From positions 124,001 through 188,000 of the forward strand of contig NZ_CP158298.1 in assembly GCF_040256395.1 (NCBI RefSeq): a stretch of DNA of 64,000 bases, written 5' to 3'. Under the pieces are notes generated by a model that worked only from the letters and a program-made list of their open reading frames with translations, searched no databases and was not told the origin of the DNA. This document shows, piece after piece, positions 17,596 to 27,151 of this stretch (the stretch's first letter is position 1; every line of letters begins with the position of its first letter). The stretch is from Deinococcus sonorensis KR-87. Its GTDB lineage: Bacteria; Deinococcota; Deinococci; Deinococcales; Deinococcaceae. The position numbers and the translations under genes were made by a program.

Positions 17596-18792
17596 ATGCG
17601 CAACACCTTCAGGCGGTGGTGGAAGAAGCCGGCCGTGCACGCGCCCGGCACCGCGTCCCAGCGCGTCACCTGGCTCGAGTTGTTCTACGACCTGGTGTTC
17701 GTGGTGGTCATTGCCCGCCTCGCGCATCACCTGAACGCCCACCCGGACGCCGAGGGCCTGCGGGCGTTCCTGCTGCTGTTCGTGCCGGTGTGGTGGGTGT
17801 GGGTCAGCGGCACGTACTACAACGAGCGCTTCGAAACGTACGACCTGAGCTTCCGGGTGTTCGTGTTCCTGCAGATGCTGGCGGTGGCCGCCATGGCGGC
17901 CACCGCCGAGGGCGGCGTGGACCGCACCGCCAGCGGCTTCGCGCTGGCGTACGCCGCGGCCCGCTTGATCCTCACCGGCATGTGGTTCCGCGCCGGCTGG
18001 CACAACCCCCCGGTGCGGCCGGTCACCACCCTGTACGTGCTGGCCTTCACCTTCAGCGTCGCCCTGTGGGTGACCTCCGCCGTCCTGCCGCCCTCCCCGC
18101 TCAGCACCGCGCTGCGGGTGGTGGGCCTGCTGGCGGAGCTCGGCGTGCCGCTGCTGACCCTGCCGGCCCAGCGGCGGGTGTTCCTGGGCCGCGCCCGCAA
18201 GCTGCCGGAGCGCTTCGGGCTGTTCGTGCTGATCGTGCTGGGCGAGAGCCTGGTGGGCGTGGTGGACGGCCTGACGGACGCGGAGCACGTCACCTTCAGC
18301 ACCCTGCTGCGCTTCCTGCTGGGCTTCATGGTGGGCTTCGGGCTGTGGTGGGTGTACTTCGACAACATCGGGCGGCGCGAACCGCGCTCGGAGGGCGGGT
18401 CGCTGACGCTGGCGGTGTGGGTGTACCTGCACCTGCCGTTCGTGACGGGCGTCGCGGCGATCGGCGCGATGCTCGCGCACAGCGTCGAGGTGGCGTCGGG
18501 CGTGCCGGAAGGGGCGGTGCGCTGGATCCTGTGCGGGGCGTTCGCGGTGTGTTACCTGTGCATGGCGGGACTGGAAGGCACCCTGGAGCCGGAGGACCCG
18601 CCACTGATCCCGTCTGGGCGGCTGGTGCTGCTCCGCGTGGGGACGGGGGCCGCGGCGCTGCTGGTGCCGCTGCTGCCCCTGCCGCTGTCAGGGGTGGTGG
18701 CCGCGCTGGTGGCACTGCACCTGGTGCACATGGGGGTGGGCGTGCGGGCGTGGTTCGGCAGCAGCAATGCCGGCCGCACCGACGTCCACTGA
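17596..18792 (+). CDS. LtrA (low temperature requirement A) family membrane protein
   Basis: 398 residues, about eleven or twelve hydrophobic segments. The N-terminal family signature is clear (VTWLELFYDLVFVVVIARLA), followed by YNERFETYDLSFRV and ERFGLFVLIVLGESLVGVVD, the second diagnostic LtrA motif. Start chosen at ATG 17596 because everything upstream is not protein-like. LtrA proteins were first linked to growth at low temperature in Listeria; their biochemical role is still unclear. Monocistronic. Confidence 0.92.
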   Translation: MRNTFRRWWKKPAVHAPGTASQRVTWLELFYDLVFVVVIARLAHHLNAHPDAEGLRAFLLLFVPVWWVWVSGTYYNERFETYDLSFRVFVFLQMLAVAAMAATAEGGVDRTASGFALAYAAARLILTGMWFRAGWHNPPVRPVTTLYVLAFTFSVALWVTSAVLPPSPLSTALRVVGLLAELGVPLLTLPAQRRVFLGRARKLPERFGLFVLIVLGESLVGVVDGLTDAEHVTFSTLLRFLLGFMVGFGLWWVYFDNIGRREPRSEGGSLTLAVWVYLHLPFVTGVAAIGAMLAHSVEVASGVPEGAVRWILCGAFAVCYLCMAGLEGTLEPEDPPLIPSGRLVLLRVGTGAAALLVPLLPLPLSGVVAALVALHLVHMGVGVRAWFGSSNAGRTDVH

Positions 18793-19054
18793 CCGGCCCG
18801 CGACGCGGTCAGGTGAACCGAGCCCAGCGTGAACAGGGGCACGGCACCCGCGCACCTCCTCCTGGCATTCCCCGCATCCTGCGAATTCACTCGGTCCTCT
18901 GGCCCTGCTCCCGCGGCGGGCCCGGCAGGCCATGCACGCTGAGCGTCTCCAGGTTCAGGACCCGCCGTGATGCACCACGCGTGTGGCGCGCTCGGCAAGC
19001 GGACACCAGGCGTGCGGCCGTTGAGGTGAAGGGCAGGTGTGAGCCCAGTGGTGG

Positions 19055-20002
19055 TCACACGGACGTCACAATGACCTTGCCGCGCACCTCCGGACCTTCG
19101 GCGTACCGGTGCGCGTCCTGAATCTGCGTCAGGGGGTAGCTGCGGTCCACCGGCACCCGGAGCTGCCCCGTGCCGATCAGGTGCGCGAGCAGACTCAGGT
19201 CCTGGCCCCGCTCCCGGGTCTGCACCCCATAGAAGCGGGGGTGTCCGCCCGGGTGGGCGAGGGAACGCACTTCCGGCCACTGGGTGGGAATGGGCCGGAC
19301 GCTGACCAGCACGCCGCGGGCGGTGAGGAGCGGGCGGGCGGCCGAGAGGGTCAGGCGCGGTGCGGCGTCGAGAATCACGTCCCACGCGGGGAAGGACGGT
19401 CCGTTCAGCTCGTCCGGCGTGCAGGTGTCGTCCGCGCCCAGGTCCCGGACGTACGGCTGCTTCTCCGGCCGCGCGACCCCGGTCACGTGGGCGCCGTACA
19501 GGCGAGCCAGCTGCACTGCGAATGACCCGATGCCGCCGGCGGCCCCGATCACCAGCACGCGGGCGCGCGGCTGGGTGTGGAGCGCCGCGCCGCGCCGCAG
19601 GCCCTGCAGCGCGGTGAGGCCCGACAGCGGCACGGCCGCGGCGTGCAGCAGGGACAGGCGCTCTGGTGCGCGGGCGACGCGCGACTGGCGCACCGCGACG
19701 TACTCGGCGGCGCCGCCGCCGCCGTGCCCGAGCAGGGCCATCACCGGGTCGCCCACGTGAAAGGCCGTCACCTGAGGGCCGCAGCGCACCACAACGCCCG
19801 CGACGTCGAAGCCCGGGGTGAAGGGGAGCCGCACGGCCAGGCGGAAGGGGCCCTGCCCGGCGCGCAGGCCGAGGTCCGTGCCGTTGATGCTGGACGCGTG
19901 CACGTGAATCAGCACCTCGTCGCGGGTGGCAGTGGGCCAGTCGGTTTCCTCGACGCGGAGCACCGACGGATCCCCGAAGGTGTGGAAGGTGGCGGAGCGC
20001 AT
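19055..20002 (-). CDS. Zinc-independent MDR-family oxidoreductase (quinone-reductase-like)
   Basis: 315 residues of the medium-chain dehydrogenase/reductase superfamily: a GroES-like N-terminal domain (DEVLIHVHASSINGTDLGLR, then PFTPGFDVAGVVVRCG), a Rossmann domain with VLVIGAAGGIGSFAVQLARL, and a conserved C-terminal GKVIVTSV. The structural-zinc cysteines are absent, as in QOR-type NADPH:quinone reductases. The ATG follows AGGAGG, 18 bp after the upstream SDR-like gene, so the two form an operon, probably controlled by the divergent HxlR gene at 20701. Confidence 0.92.
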   Translation of the reverse strand: MRSATFHTFGDPSVLRVEETDWPTATRDEVLIHVHASSINGTDLGLRAGQGPFRLAVRLPFTPGFDVAGVVVRCGPQVTAFHVGDPVMALLGHGGGGAAEYVAVRQSRVARAPERLSLLHAAAVPLSGLTALQGLRRGAALHTQPRARVLVIGAAGGIGSFAVQLARLYGAHVTGVARPEKQPYVRDLGADDTCTPDELNGPSFPAWDVILDAAPRLTLSAARPLLTARGVLVSVRPIPTQWPEVRSLAHPGGHPRFYGVQTRERGQDLSLLAHLIGTGQLRVPVDRSYPLTQIQDAHRYAEGPEVRGKVIVTSV

Positions 20003-20020
20003 GGGTAGTCCTCCTGAGCG

Positions 20021-20644
20021 TCAGTTGCTGATGGCGGGGGCCTGGCGGACGGGCGTGCCGGGGGCGAGCTGCGCCAGCATGAAGTGCGCCACGCTGGCCC
20101 GGGTCACGACCGGCCGGATGGTGCCGACCCTTCCGGAACGCACCGGCTTCACAGGCCCGTCGGTCAGGCGCGGGGCGCGGACGATGGTCCAGTCGAGCGT
20201 GCTGGCGCGGATGATGTCGGCGTGCCGGATGGCGTCATCCAGCACGCGTGGCTGCGTGAGCCGCAGCAGCGTCCGGATGAGGCGGTCGGGGACCGTCGGG
20301 GTGTCGCCCGGGTGCGGCACGCCCGCACCGGTCAGGGTGATCAGGCGGCGGACGCCGTGCTCGGCGAGTACCCGGGTGAGGTGCTGGGCGGCGAGCGTCA
20401 TGGTGTCGTCGGGTGAGTGTGGCACCGGACCCAGCGCGCTCAGCACGGCCTCGCAGCCCTGCATGAGCTGCTGCAGGTCGCCCGCGTCGCGGGCGTCACC
20501 GGTGATGGCATGCAGGTGCGGGTGGGTGCGGTGCAGTCGGGTGGGATCGCGGGCGAGGACCCGCAGCGTGTGGCCCTGGTCGAGGGCGATGTCGATGAGG
20601 AGCCGTCCAGTTCGTCCTGTGCCGCCGAGCAGGGCCAGGTGCAT
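20021..20644 (-). CDS. NAD(P)-binding atypical SDR (NmrA/YwnB-like)
   Basis: 207 residues opening with LALLGGTGRTGRLLIDIALD, the glycine-rich dinucleotide motif of atypical short-chain dehydrogenases. Later landmarks are ITLTGAGVPHPGD and DWTIVRAPRLTDG. Proteins of this type act as reductases or redox sensors. First gene of a two-gene operon with the MDR oxidoreductase; divergent from the double-domain HxlR regulator, an arrangement typical of electrophile or quinone stress units. Confidence 0.9.
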   Translation of the reverse strand: MHLALLGGTGRTGRLLIDIALDQGHTLRVLARDPTRLHRTHPHLHAITGDARDAGDLQQLMQGCEAVLSALGPVPHSPDDTMTLAAQHLTRVLAEHGVRRLITLTGAGVPHPGDTPTVPDRLIRTLLRLTQPRVLDDAIRHADIIRASTLDWTIVRAPRLTDGPVKPVRSGRVGTIRPVVTRASVAHFMLAQLAPGTPVRQAPAISN

Positions 20645-20669
20645 AAGCGCCGCCTTTCTGAGGTGTACA

Positions 20670-20689
20670 CTCCACTGTCCGGCGTGGAG
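20670..20689. promoter_or_regulatory. Inverted repeat in the HxlR/SDR divergent region
   Basis: CTCCA-N10-TGGAG, 11 bp before the HxlR start and 25 bp from the SDR start. Possible operator for the double winged-helix regulator; short arms, so modest support. Confidence 0.35.
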
Positions 20690-20700
20690 CGGACTCGAGT

Positions 20701-21363
20701 ATGCCAGAAAGTGAAGCGCATCAACAAATGGAGTGCCCGGGCGGTGAGGCGACCACCCCCGAGGCCGCCCTGCAGCTGTTCCAGGCGCGTTACGCGCTCC
20801 CCGTCGTGCGGGCGCTGCTCGACGGGCCCCTGCGCTTCACGGCGCTGCAGCAGCGCACCGCGGCGGCCAGCGCCACCACCCTCCACGCCCGGCTCCGGGA
20901 CCTGCAGGACGCCGGCGTCATCCTGCACCACGAGGAGCGGTACGCCCTGACCGCCACCGGACACGAACTCCGCGGCGTGTTCGCCGCGCTCGTCCGCTTT
21001 CACGAGCAGCATCCGCAGCACGACCCTGCCCTGCTCCTGACGGCCTTGCAGCGCCGGTACGCGATGCGCATCATGCGCGAGCTGATGGCCGGTGCGCTCG
21101 GCTTCAACGCCTTGCAGCGCCGGGTGGACGCGGCGAGCCCCACCACGCTCCGGCGTCGCCTCGTGGACCTGGAACAGATGGGCCTGATTGACCGGACGGC
21201 GCACTCCTTGATGCCGCCCCGCACCACCTACGCCCACTCGGACGTCGGGCGGGACTTCAGTCCGGTGGTCGGACAGCTCGTGGTGTGGAGCCCATTGCTC
21301 GCCGCACCTCCAGCGGCGCCGCACGGCGAGGACCACGCACCTCTGCTGGAGCACGCCACCTGA
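20701..21363 (+). CDS. HxlR-type regulator with two winged-helix domains
   Basis: 220 residues. Two HxlR/MarR-like winged helices follow each other: residues about 20-98 (RYALPVVRALLDGPLRFTAL, then TTLHARLRDLQDAGVI) and about 112-195 (RYAMRIMRELMAGALGFNAL, then TTLRRRLVDLEQMGLI). The repeats are plainly similar to each other, so the gene arose by internal duplication and the monomer may act as a built-in dimer. Ordinary HxlR proteins are about 110-130 residues. Divergent from the SDR/MDR operon, which it probably regulates. Confidence 0.9.
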   Translation: MPESEAHQQMECPGGEATTPEAALQLFQARYALPVVRALLDGPLRFTALQQRTAAASATTLHARLRDLQDAGVILHHEERYALTATGHELRGVFAALVRFHEQHPQHDPALLLTALQRRYAMRIMRELMAGALGFNALQRRVDAASPTTLRRRLVDLEQMGLIDRTAHSLMPPRTTYAHSDVGRDFSPVVGQLVVWSPLLAAPPAAPHGEDHAPLLEHAT

Positions 21364-21842
21364 ACCGGGCCTGGGCACGACCTCCCCTCCCGGCGGTGAC
21401 CCGGACCCACCCCCTCGTGTGACCGTATCAGGCGAGGTCAGGGGCAGCAATGCGGGTGGCCCGCCGCACCACGGGCCCTCCGGGCGGCACGTCCCCGTTC
21501 ACGTCCCGAGGCGGTGACGTTGTTCCCTGTGCCAGCCGACCCGAGCCAACTCACCACCCTCAGGAACACCGTGACCAGAGCAGCCCGCCACGACCGGCAC
21601 CCGCACCGTGCTGGAGCGGACCGGCACCGGAGCACGGACGGCCAGGCGCGCGGTGAACGGCGCCGGCGAGGAGGACACCTGGACAGGGCCGGGTTTGACG
21701 CGCGGGCGCTGGACTGCCTCAGCGAGCCGTTGGCTCCTTGGATCGTCGTCCAGCAGCGCACCGGCGCGTCCCGTCTGAACGGTGGAGCGCCTGGGGCCAC
21801 AATTGCACCCCCTCCCCGAACCTGGCCTGACCCCGCTGGCCG
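21364..21842. other. No gene seen
   Basis: About 480 bp between two convergent genes. No protein-like frame, repeat or clear terminator noticed. Confidence 0.45.
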
Positions 21843-22367
21843 TCAGCGCTCGCCGAAGTGGGCCTGGATGGCCTCCACGCTCTCCTCCACGGTCAGGACG
21901 GAGGTGTCCAGCCAGAACCCCAGGCGGGGGGTGGCCTCACGCAAGGCTCGGTCGAGGTCTTGAGGCGTCCACGCGCCGTAGCCGCGCTTGCCGCGCCCGG
22001 CTTCGCGGGCCATCACCACCTCCGGTGTAGGGCAGAGCACGACCAGCCGCAGCGGGTGGCCGGCATAGAGGGCGATCACGTCGGAGAGCACGGAACCGAG
22101 GATGACGTCCTGCACCACCACATCGAACCCGGCATCGGCATACGTCCGCGCCACCTGCGCGGCGAGCTGGTAGCGCAGCCGAAGTTGTGCTTCGGCGTCG
22201 GGCGGCGCGTCGGGCGTCATGTCGGCGCGGCCCGAGACGATCATGCGGCGGAACAGGTCGCCACGCACGTGCACGCCACGGGGGGACCGCTGCGCCAGGG
22301 CCTGCGCGACGCTGGACTTGCCGCTCGCCATGATGCCCGTGATGAGGGTGATGGGGATCGTGCCCAT
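21843..22367 (-). CDS. P-loop phosphotransferase (AAA/CPT-like kinase)
   Basis: 174 residues from ATG 22367 (MGTIPITLITGIMASGKSSV); a TTG two codons earlier is less likely. Walker A is GIMASGKSS. Later features are VHVRGDLFRRMIVSGRAD and a Walker B-like DVVVQDVIL. The size and motifs fit the chloramphenicol phosphotransferase-like/adenylylsulfate-kinase-like group, which phosphorylates small molecules. No antitoxin-like partner is adjacent, so a zeta-toxin reading is not supported. Confidence 0.83.
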   Translation of the reverse strand: MGTIPITLITGIMASGKSSVAQALAQRSPRGVHVRGDLFRRMIVSGRADMTPDAPPDAEAQLRLRYQLAAQVARTYADAGFDVVVQDVILGSVLSDVIALYAGHPLRLVVLCPTPEVVMAREAGRGKRGYGAWTPQDLDRALREATPRLGFWLDTSVLTVEESVEAIQAHFGER

Positions 22368-23358
22368 GCCCAACAGTAGCCTGGGAGGGGCCCCGATCGT
22401 CCAGGCAGTCCACCTCGTCCTCCGTTCCCGGCCGGTTGAGGTGCCCCTCCCCCCATCCCGACGCGCGGTTCAGCATGGGCCGGCAGGCGACCGGTCGCAG
22501 AGGCAGCGCACCCCTGCGTGCAGCCGGCACTGGACTCGTGTCGCGCTCAGGGCTCGTCCTGGCGCTCCTGTGCGGAAGGGGGGTACGTTCTGCGCCGGGG
22601 ATCCGGAGCGCGTGGCGCTGTCGTTGGTCTGGTGGACCGTGCAGGCCGATCGTTCCCATTCTGGCGAGGCCCGTGGGGTCGCCTTGGTCCTCCATCCCCC
22701 GAGACAGGCGCACCTGACCTGCTTTCCTCTCCGCTGGTTCGGCGTCGGCGGAGGCGCCACCCGAAGGCATCCCAACGCGCTCAGGGGACGACCACGTGGA
22801 GGCTCCAGTGGAACATCGCGCCGTCGATGCTGATCCTCCCCAGCTGCGGGAGCGCCTGGCGTGGTCACGCCGCCACCGATGCGTTGGTTCCTGCTCGATG
22901 CAACGACCTCCAGCCCAGCAGTGTGTTCTTGGATACTTTACTTAGGATTCGGTGATCACGAGTGATGGTTCTGTCACTCCAGTTTCTGTAGCATTTTTGC
23001 GTCGGAACACCGCTTCTTCCTCGCCGTTCACGTCGTGCCGTCTCCTCCCTTCCGCTCAGGAATTGACCATTGACCTCAACCAAATGAAGCGCTTTCTGAA
23101 CGAGCCCCGTTCAGATGGCTGGCGTTGCTGCATCACTTCTGTCGCGCTCACCCTCACCCCCTTCCGACGCCTGGCCGAGATGCAGGAGCATCGGCTGTCC
23201 GTATCCTTGTCCCTGCCGGCCGTCACGAGCGTGGCGACCGACCGAGGTGAGTCGCGTGGCGCGCTGGGCCTCCGGGCGCCGGTCCCACCCTCCTCCCCAC
23301 TTCCTCTCCCCCTCGATTCAGGGTCGTGTCCGGCCTGCTGCCCTCCCGCGGAGTTGTG
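22368..23358. other. Long gene-poor stretch
   Basis: Nearly 1 kb without a convincing gene. Positions 22920-23100 are less GC-rich than their surroundings and could carry promoter elements for the GGDEF-EAL gene at 23359, but I found no good -35/-10 pair. Confidence 0.4.
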
Positions 23359-26205
23359 ATGATGCCATTGTCGTTCGACGCGCCCCCTGCCGAGCTCTTT
23401 GCCCCGACGGTCCGGGCGTACTGCGCCGCCCTCCCGAACCATCACGTGGTGCTGGTGCTGCGTGACCGACAGGGCACCCGGACCTCCACCTGGGAGGCGG
23501 GCCGTCGCCTGTCGGGTGTGCCGTCCGCCACGGTCCCCTTCGGGCGGGAGCACGTGTCCGGCACGGTGACGCTGAGCGCTCAACCGGCGGACGGCACGCC
23601 GCTGGCCGTCGTGGCTCAGGGCCTGGCCGAACTGCTGGAGCGGGAACTCGGCTGGTACGCTCACCAGGCAGAGCTGATGGCGTCGCACCAGCAGTTGTCG
23701 GCGATGCTGCAGGCGGCCCCGCTGGCCGTGTACTCGGTCACGCTCGGCGGCCTGATCCGGCATTGGAACAAGGCGGCCGAACGTACCCTGGGGTACCCGC
23801 AGGCGGACGTGCTGGGGCGCGAGGTGCCGGACCCGCAGCTCGGCGCGGCCCTGTTGTCGCTGCGGCGGCACCTGGACGCCGGCCAGCCGGCGCCGGTGCA
23901 GCATGTCGAGCAGGTGGGGAAGGACGGTCAGGCGCGGCTCCTGGAGTTGAGTGCCGCGCCGTACCGACAGGGCGATGAAGTGCTGGGGCTGGTCGGGGTG
24001 GCCCGCGAAGTCACGGCGGATGAACAGCGGCTGCGTCACGCCGAGCAGCAGCGGTCGCTGCTCGAATCGGTGCTGGCGTTCGCGAACGACTCGGTGCTGA
24101 TCACCGAAGCGGAACCCATTGATGGGACCGGGCCGCGGATCCTCTACGCCAACGAAGCGTTCACCCGCACCACCGGGTACACCCTGGAGGAGATTCTCGG
24201 CCGGACGCCCAGGCTCCTGCAGGGTCCACGGTCCGACCGCAAGGCGCTGGACCGCATCCGGGCGGCCCTCAAGGCCTGGCAGCCGGTCGAGGTGGAAGTG
24301 ATCAACTACCGCAAGGACGGCACGCCCTTCTGGGTGGAGCTGAGCATCGCCCCGGTCGCGGATGAGCACGGCTGGTACACCCACTGGATTTCCATTCAGC
24401 GTGACGTCACCGAACGCAAAACGTCCGAGGTCCATCAGGAGCGCGAGCGCAACGCGGTGCTGGAACTCGCCGCGCGCAACGTGCCGCTCGCCGAGGTGCT
24501 CGTCCGGCTGATCGCCAGCCTCGAGCGCGCCTTCCCCGGGCATGAGGTGGCGATCATCCTGGCCGAGGCCCCGCAGCCGCTGCTGTATCCCGGAACGCGG
24601 CAGCACCACGCTCCGGCCTGGGCGCAGCCCGCCGCGCTGCAGGCCCTGCTGCGCTCCGGCAGCGCCTCGCCGGTGGCGCTCGGGTCCGCCGACACCCCGC
24701 AGTGGTGGGGTGTGACCGGCACCATTCAGGGCAGCCAGGAGCGCCAGCGCGGCGTGATCGCCCTGCTGTCCACCACCGGCGTCCGCCTCGGAGCGGAAGA
24801 TCAGGCGCGGGTGGAGGCCGCCGCGCAGCTCGCGGGGCTGGTGATTGACCGCTACGACGCGCAGCGGAGCCTGGAACGCCAGGCGCTGCATGACTCGCTG
24901 ACCGGCCTGCCCAACCGCCTGCATTTCGGTCAGGAGCTTGAACGCCGCATCGAGCAGGCCCGGCAGGGGCACACCCAGGTGGCGGTGGGGCTGATGGACC
25001 TCGACCGCTTCAAGCTGATCAACGACACCCTCGGGCACAGTGCCGGCGACCTGCTGCTCCAGCAGGTCGCCGCCCGGGTCCATCAGACGCTGCGGCCCGG
25101 CGACGGTCTGGCCCGGATGGGTGGCGACGAGTTCCTGCTGGCCTTCACCGGCCTCACCCATCCCGGGCAGCTGGAGCACCTGGCCGACCGCCTGATCAGC
25201 TCGCTGGAACAGCCGTTTCACGTGAACGAGCACGAGGTGTTCGTCCGGCCCAGCGTGGGGTTCAGCGTCTTCCCGGACGCGGGCCTGACGTCGGAGACGC
25301 TGCTCCAGCAGGCGGACGCGGCGATGTACCGGGCGAAACGTCGTGGGGGCGGCGTCTCGGTGTACACCCCGGATCCCAGCCGCGGGCCGTCGGTCGTCAC
25401 GTTGGAGAGCGCCCTCAACCGGGCCCTGGAACGCGAGGAGTTCATCCTGCATTACCAGCCGCAGTTCGATGTGCCGTCCGGCCGGCTGCGCGGCATGGAG
25501 GCCCTCCTCCGGTGGCAGCATCCGGAGCTGGGGCTGGTCCCGCCGAGCGACTTCATTCCGCTGGCGGAGGTGACGGGCCTGATCGTCCCGATCGGTCGCT
25601 GGGTGATCGGCGAAGCTGCCCGGCAGGCCGTGGCGTGGTCGCGGCGGAGTCCGGGCCTGACGATGGCCGTGAACCTCTCGGCACGGCAGTTCGAGCAGCC
25701 GGACCTGATCGGCGACCTCCGCAACATCCTGCAGGCGTCCGGCCTGCCGGCCGCGCAGCTGGAACTCGAACTCACCGAGACGATGCTGATGCAGGCGGTG
25801 GAGGCGACCGGCACGCTCGAGCGGCTGAAGGACCTGGGGGTCCGGCTGGCGGTGGACGACTTCGGCACCGGCTATTCCAACCTGGCGTACCTGAAGCACT
25901 TCCCGATCGACACCCTGAAGATCGACCAGTCGTTCATTCAGAGCCTGGCGGGCGCGGGGCCGAACGATCCCCGGGACGAGGCGTTGATCAGCGCGGTCAT
26001 CCAACTCGGGCACGCGCTGAACCTGAAGGTGCTGGCCGAGGGCGTGGAGCAGCCCGCCCAGCTGGCGTTTCTCGAAGCTCAGCAGTGCGATCAGGTTCAG
26101 GGCTACCTGCTGGGCCGACCGGCGCCCGCCGGGTCCATCTCGGCGTGGCTGGCCGCTGAACCGAGCCGGCTGGCCGACGGTGGCCGCGGCACACCCCACC
26201 CGTGA
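23359..26205 (+). CDS. PAS-PAS(LOV-like)-GAF-GGDEF-EAL cyclic-di-GMP protein
   Basis: 948 residues from the first ATG of a pair at 23359. Order: an N-terminal region of unknown fold, PAS (about 108-225), a second PAS of LOV type (240-365), a GAF-like region (375-510), GGDEF (515-680; intact GGDEF in LARMGGDEFLLAF) and EAL (690-940; MEALLRWQHPE, ELTETM, VDDFGTGYSN). The LOV-like domain has GRTPRLLQGPRSD where blue-light LOV domains have GRNCRFLQ, so the flavin-binding Cys is missing. Soluble. Both output domains look active; probably bifunctional, with the PAS and GAF inputs setting the balance. Confidence 0.93.
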   Translation: MMPLSFDAPPAELFAPTVRAYCAALPNHHVVLVLRDRQGTRTSTWEAGRRLSGVPSATVPFGREHVSGTVTLSAQPADGTPLAVVAQGLAELLERELGWYAHQAELMASHQQLSAMLQAAPLAVYSVTLGGLIRHWNKAAERTLGYPQADVLGREVPDPQLGAALLSLRRHLDAGQPAPVQHVEQVGKDGQARLLELSAAPYRQGDEVLGLVGVAREVTADEQRLRHAEQQRSLLESVLAFANDSVLITEAEPIDGTGPRILYANEAFTRTTGYTLEEILGRTPRLLQGPRSDRKALDRIRAALKAWQPVEVEVINYRKDGTPFWVELSIAPVADEHGWYTHWISIQRDVTERKTSEVHQERERNAVLELAARNVPLAEVLVRLIASLERAFPGHEVAIILAEAPQPLLYPGTRQHHAPAWAQPAALQALLRSGSASPVALGSADTPQWWGVTGTIQGSQERQRGVIALLSTTGVRLGAEDQARVEAAAQLAGLVIDRYDAQRSLERQALHDSLTGLPNRLHFGQELERRIEQARQGHTQVAVGLMDLDRFKLINDTLGHSAGDLLLQQVAARVHQTLRPGDGLARMGGDEFLLAFTGLTHPGQLEHLADRLISSLEQPFHVNEHEVFVRPSVGFSVFPDAGLTSETLLQQADAAMYRAKRRGGGVSVYTPDPSRGPSVVTLESALNRALEREEFILHYQPQFDVPSGRLRGMEALLRWQHPELGLVPPSDFIPLAEVTGLIVPIGRWVIGEAARQAVAWSRRSPGLTMAVNLSARQFEQPDLIGDLRNILQASGLPAAQLELELTETMLMQAVEATGTLERLKDLGVRLAVDDFGTGYSNLAYLKHFPIDTLKIDQSFIQSLAGAGPNDPRDEALISAVIQLGHALNLKVLAEGVEQPAQLAFLEAQQCDQVQGYLLGRPAPAGSISAWLAAEPSRLADGGRGTPHP

Positions 26206-26482
26206 CCGCCTGAGTGCACGTGAGCGAGGGGCGAAGGCGCACGACTGGCGCGACAAGGACTGTGTGGACGTGCCGCTCGTGGCGGGGAGGGGAAGCCTGA
26301 AGCCAGCCCAGGCTGCCTGCGAGACGCTCACCGCCCTGAGGAATCCACCATCCCAGCACCACCCTGTAGGACGGGGCACGTGCTGAAGTGCTGCAACAGC
26401 AGGCGTGAATCCGCAACGGCTCAGCGCGGGACACTGCGAGAATTCACCTGGTCTTTATGTGATGTGTGTTGCAGAGTTGAGT

Positions 26483-26965
26483 ATGCCGAAGGCGCATCAC
26501 CTGAACATTCTGGTCGTCGATGACAACCCAGCGGACGGGTATCTCCTCTCCAGCGTCTTCGACACGTTCGAGCCACGCCCCACCTGCACCGTGCTCACCT
26601 GTGGCGCGGCGGCGTTGACGGTGCTGCGCCAGCGGCACACCGAAGGGCGGGCACTCCCGGACCTGATGCTGCTGGATGTCAACCTGCCCCGACAGTCGGG
26701 CGTGGAGCTCCTCAAGCGCATCAAGGAGGATGTGAACCTGCGGCGACTGCCGGTCATCATGATGAGCACGGCGGACGACCCGGAGGAAATTCGCGCGTGC
26801 TACGCCAGCGGCGCCAACGCGTTTATCGTGAAACCCGTCGAGTACTCGCAGGTGGAGCGGCTGTACACGCGACTGCTGGCCTTCTGGAGCCAGGCGTATG
26901 TCCGGCTCCCGGAGCGCCCGGTGCACCTGGGGCCAGCCCCCCTCGAATCGCCGCACTGGCCGTGA
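26483..26965 (+). CDS. Rcp1-like single-domain response regulator
   Basis: 160 residues from ATG 26483, made only of a receiver domain: NILVVDDNPADGYLLSSVF, phospho-Asp in LMLLDVNLPRQSG, VIMMSTADDPEEIR and the Lys in AFIVKPVEYSQ. The long beta4-alpha4 region and absence of an output domain match Rcp1, the partner of bacteriophytochrome kinases. A histidine kinase follows 186 bp downstream on the same strand and is the natural partner. Confidence 0.9.
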   Translation: MPKAHHLNILVVDDNPADGYLLSSVFDTFEPRPTCTVLTCGAAALTVLRQRHTEGRALPDLMLLDVNLPRQSGVELLKRIKEDVNLRRLPVIMMSTADDPEEIRACYASGANAFIVKPVEYSQVERLYTRLLAFWSQAYVRLPERPVHLGPAPLESPHWP

Positions 26966-27151
26966 CCGCGCAACAGACAACCGCGCTCCAACCCCACGTT
27001 CCCTGGTGGTCGGGTGTGGGCCGTGGTGCCCTCAACGCAGGGGGCGGATGGCGGCGACCTGGCCGGCCGACATGCGGTGGTGACGGGCCAAGGACGTCAA
27101 GGGCACTCCGGTGTTCGTCGGCCGGCCAGGCCCTACACTGAGATCCGCCGC

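Noticed and set aside
21843..22367. Zeta-toxin reading of the P-loop kinase
   Set aside because: No small antitoxin gene beside it; the motifs fit chloramphenicol phosphotransferase-like kinases as well.
23056..26379. 1107-codon open frame on the minus strand
   Set aside because: Antisense to the GGDEF-EAL gene; Arg/Gln/Pro/His-rich composition typical of a high-GC shadow and no family motif.
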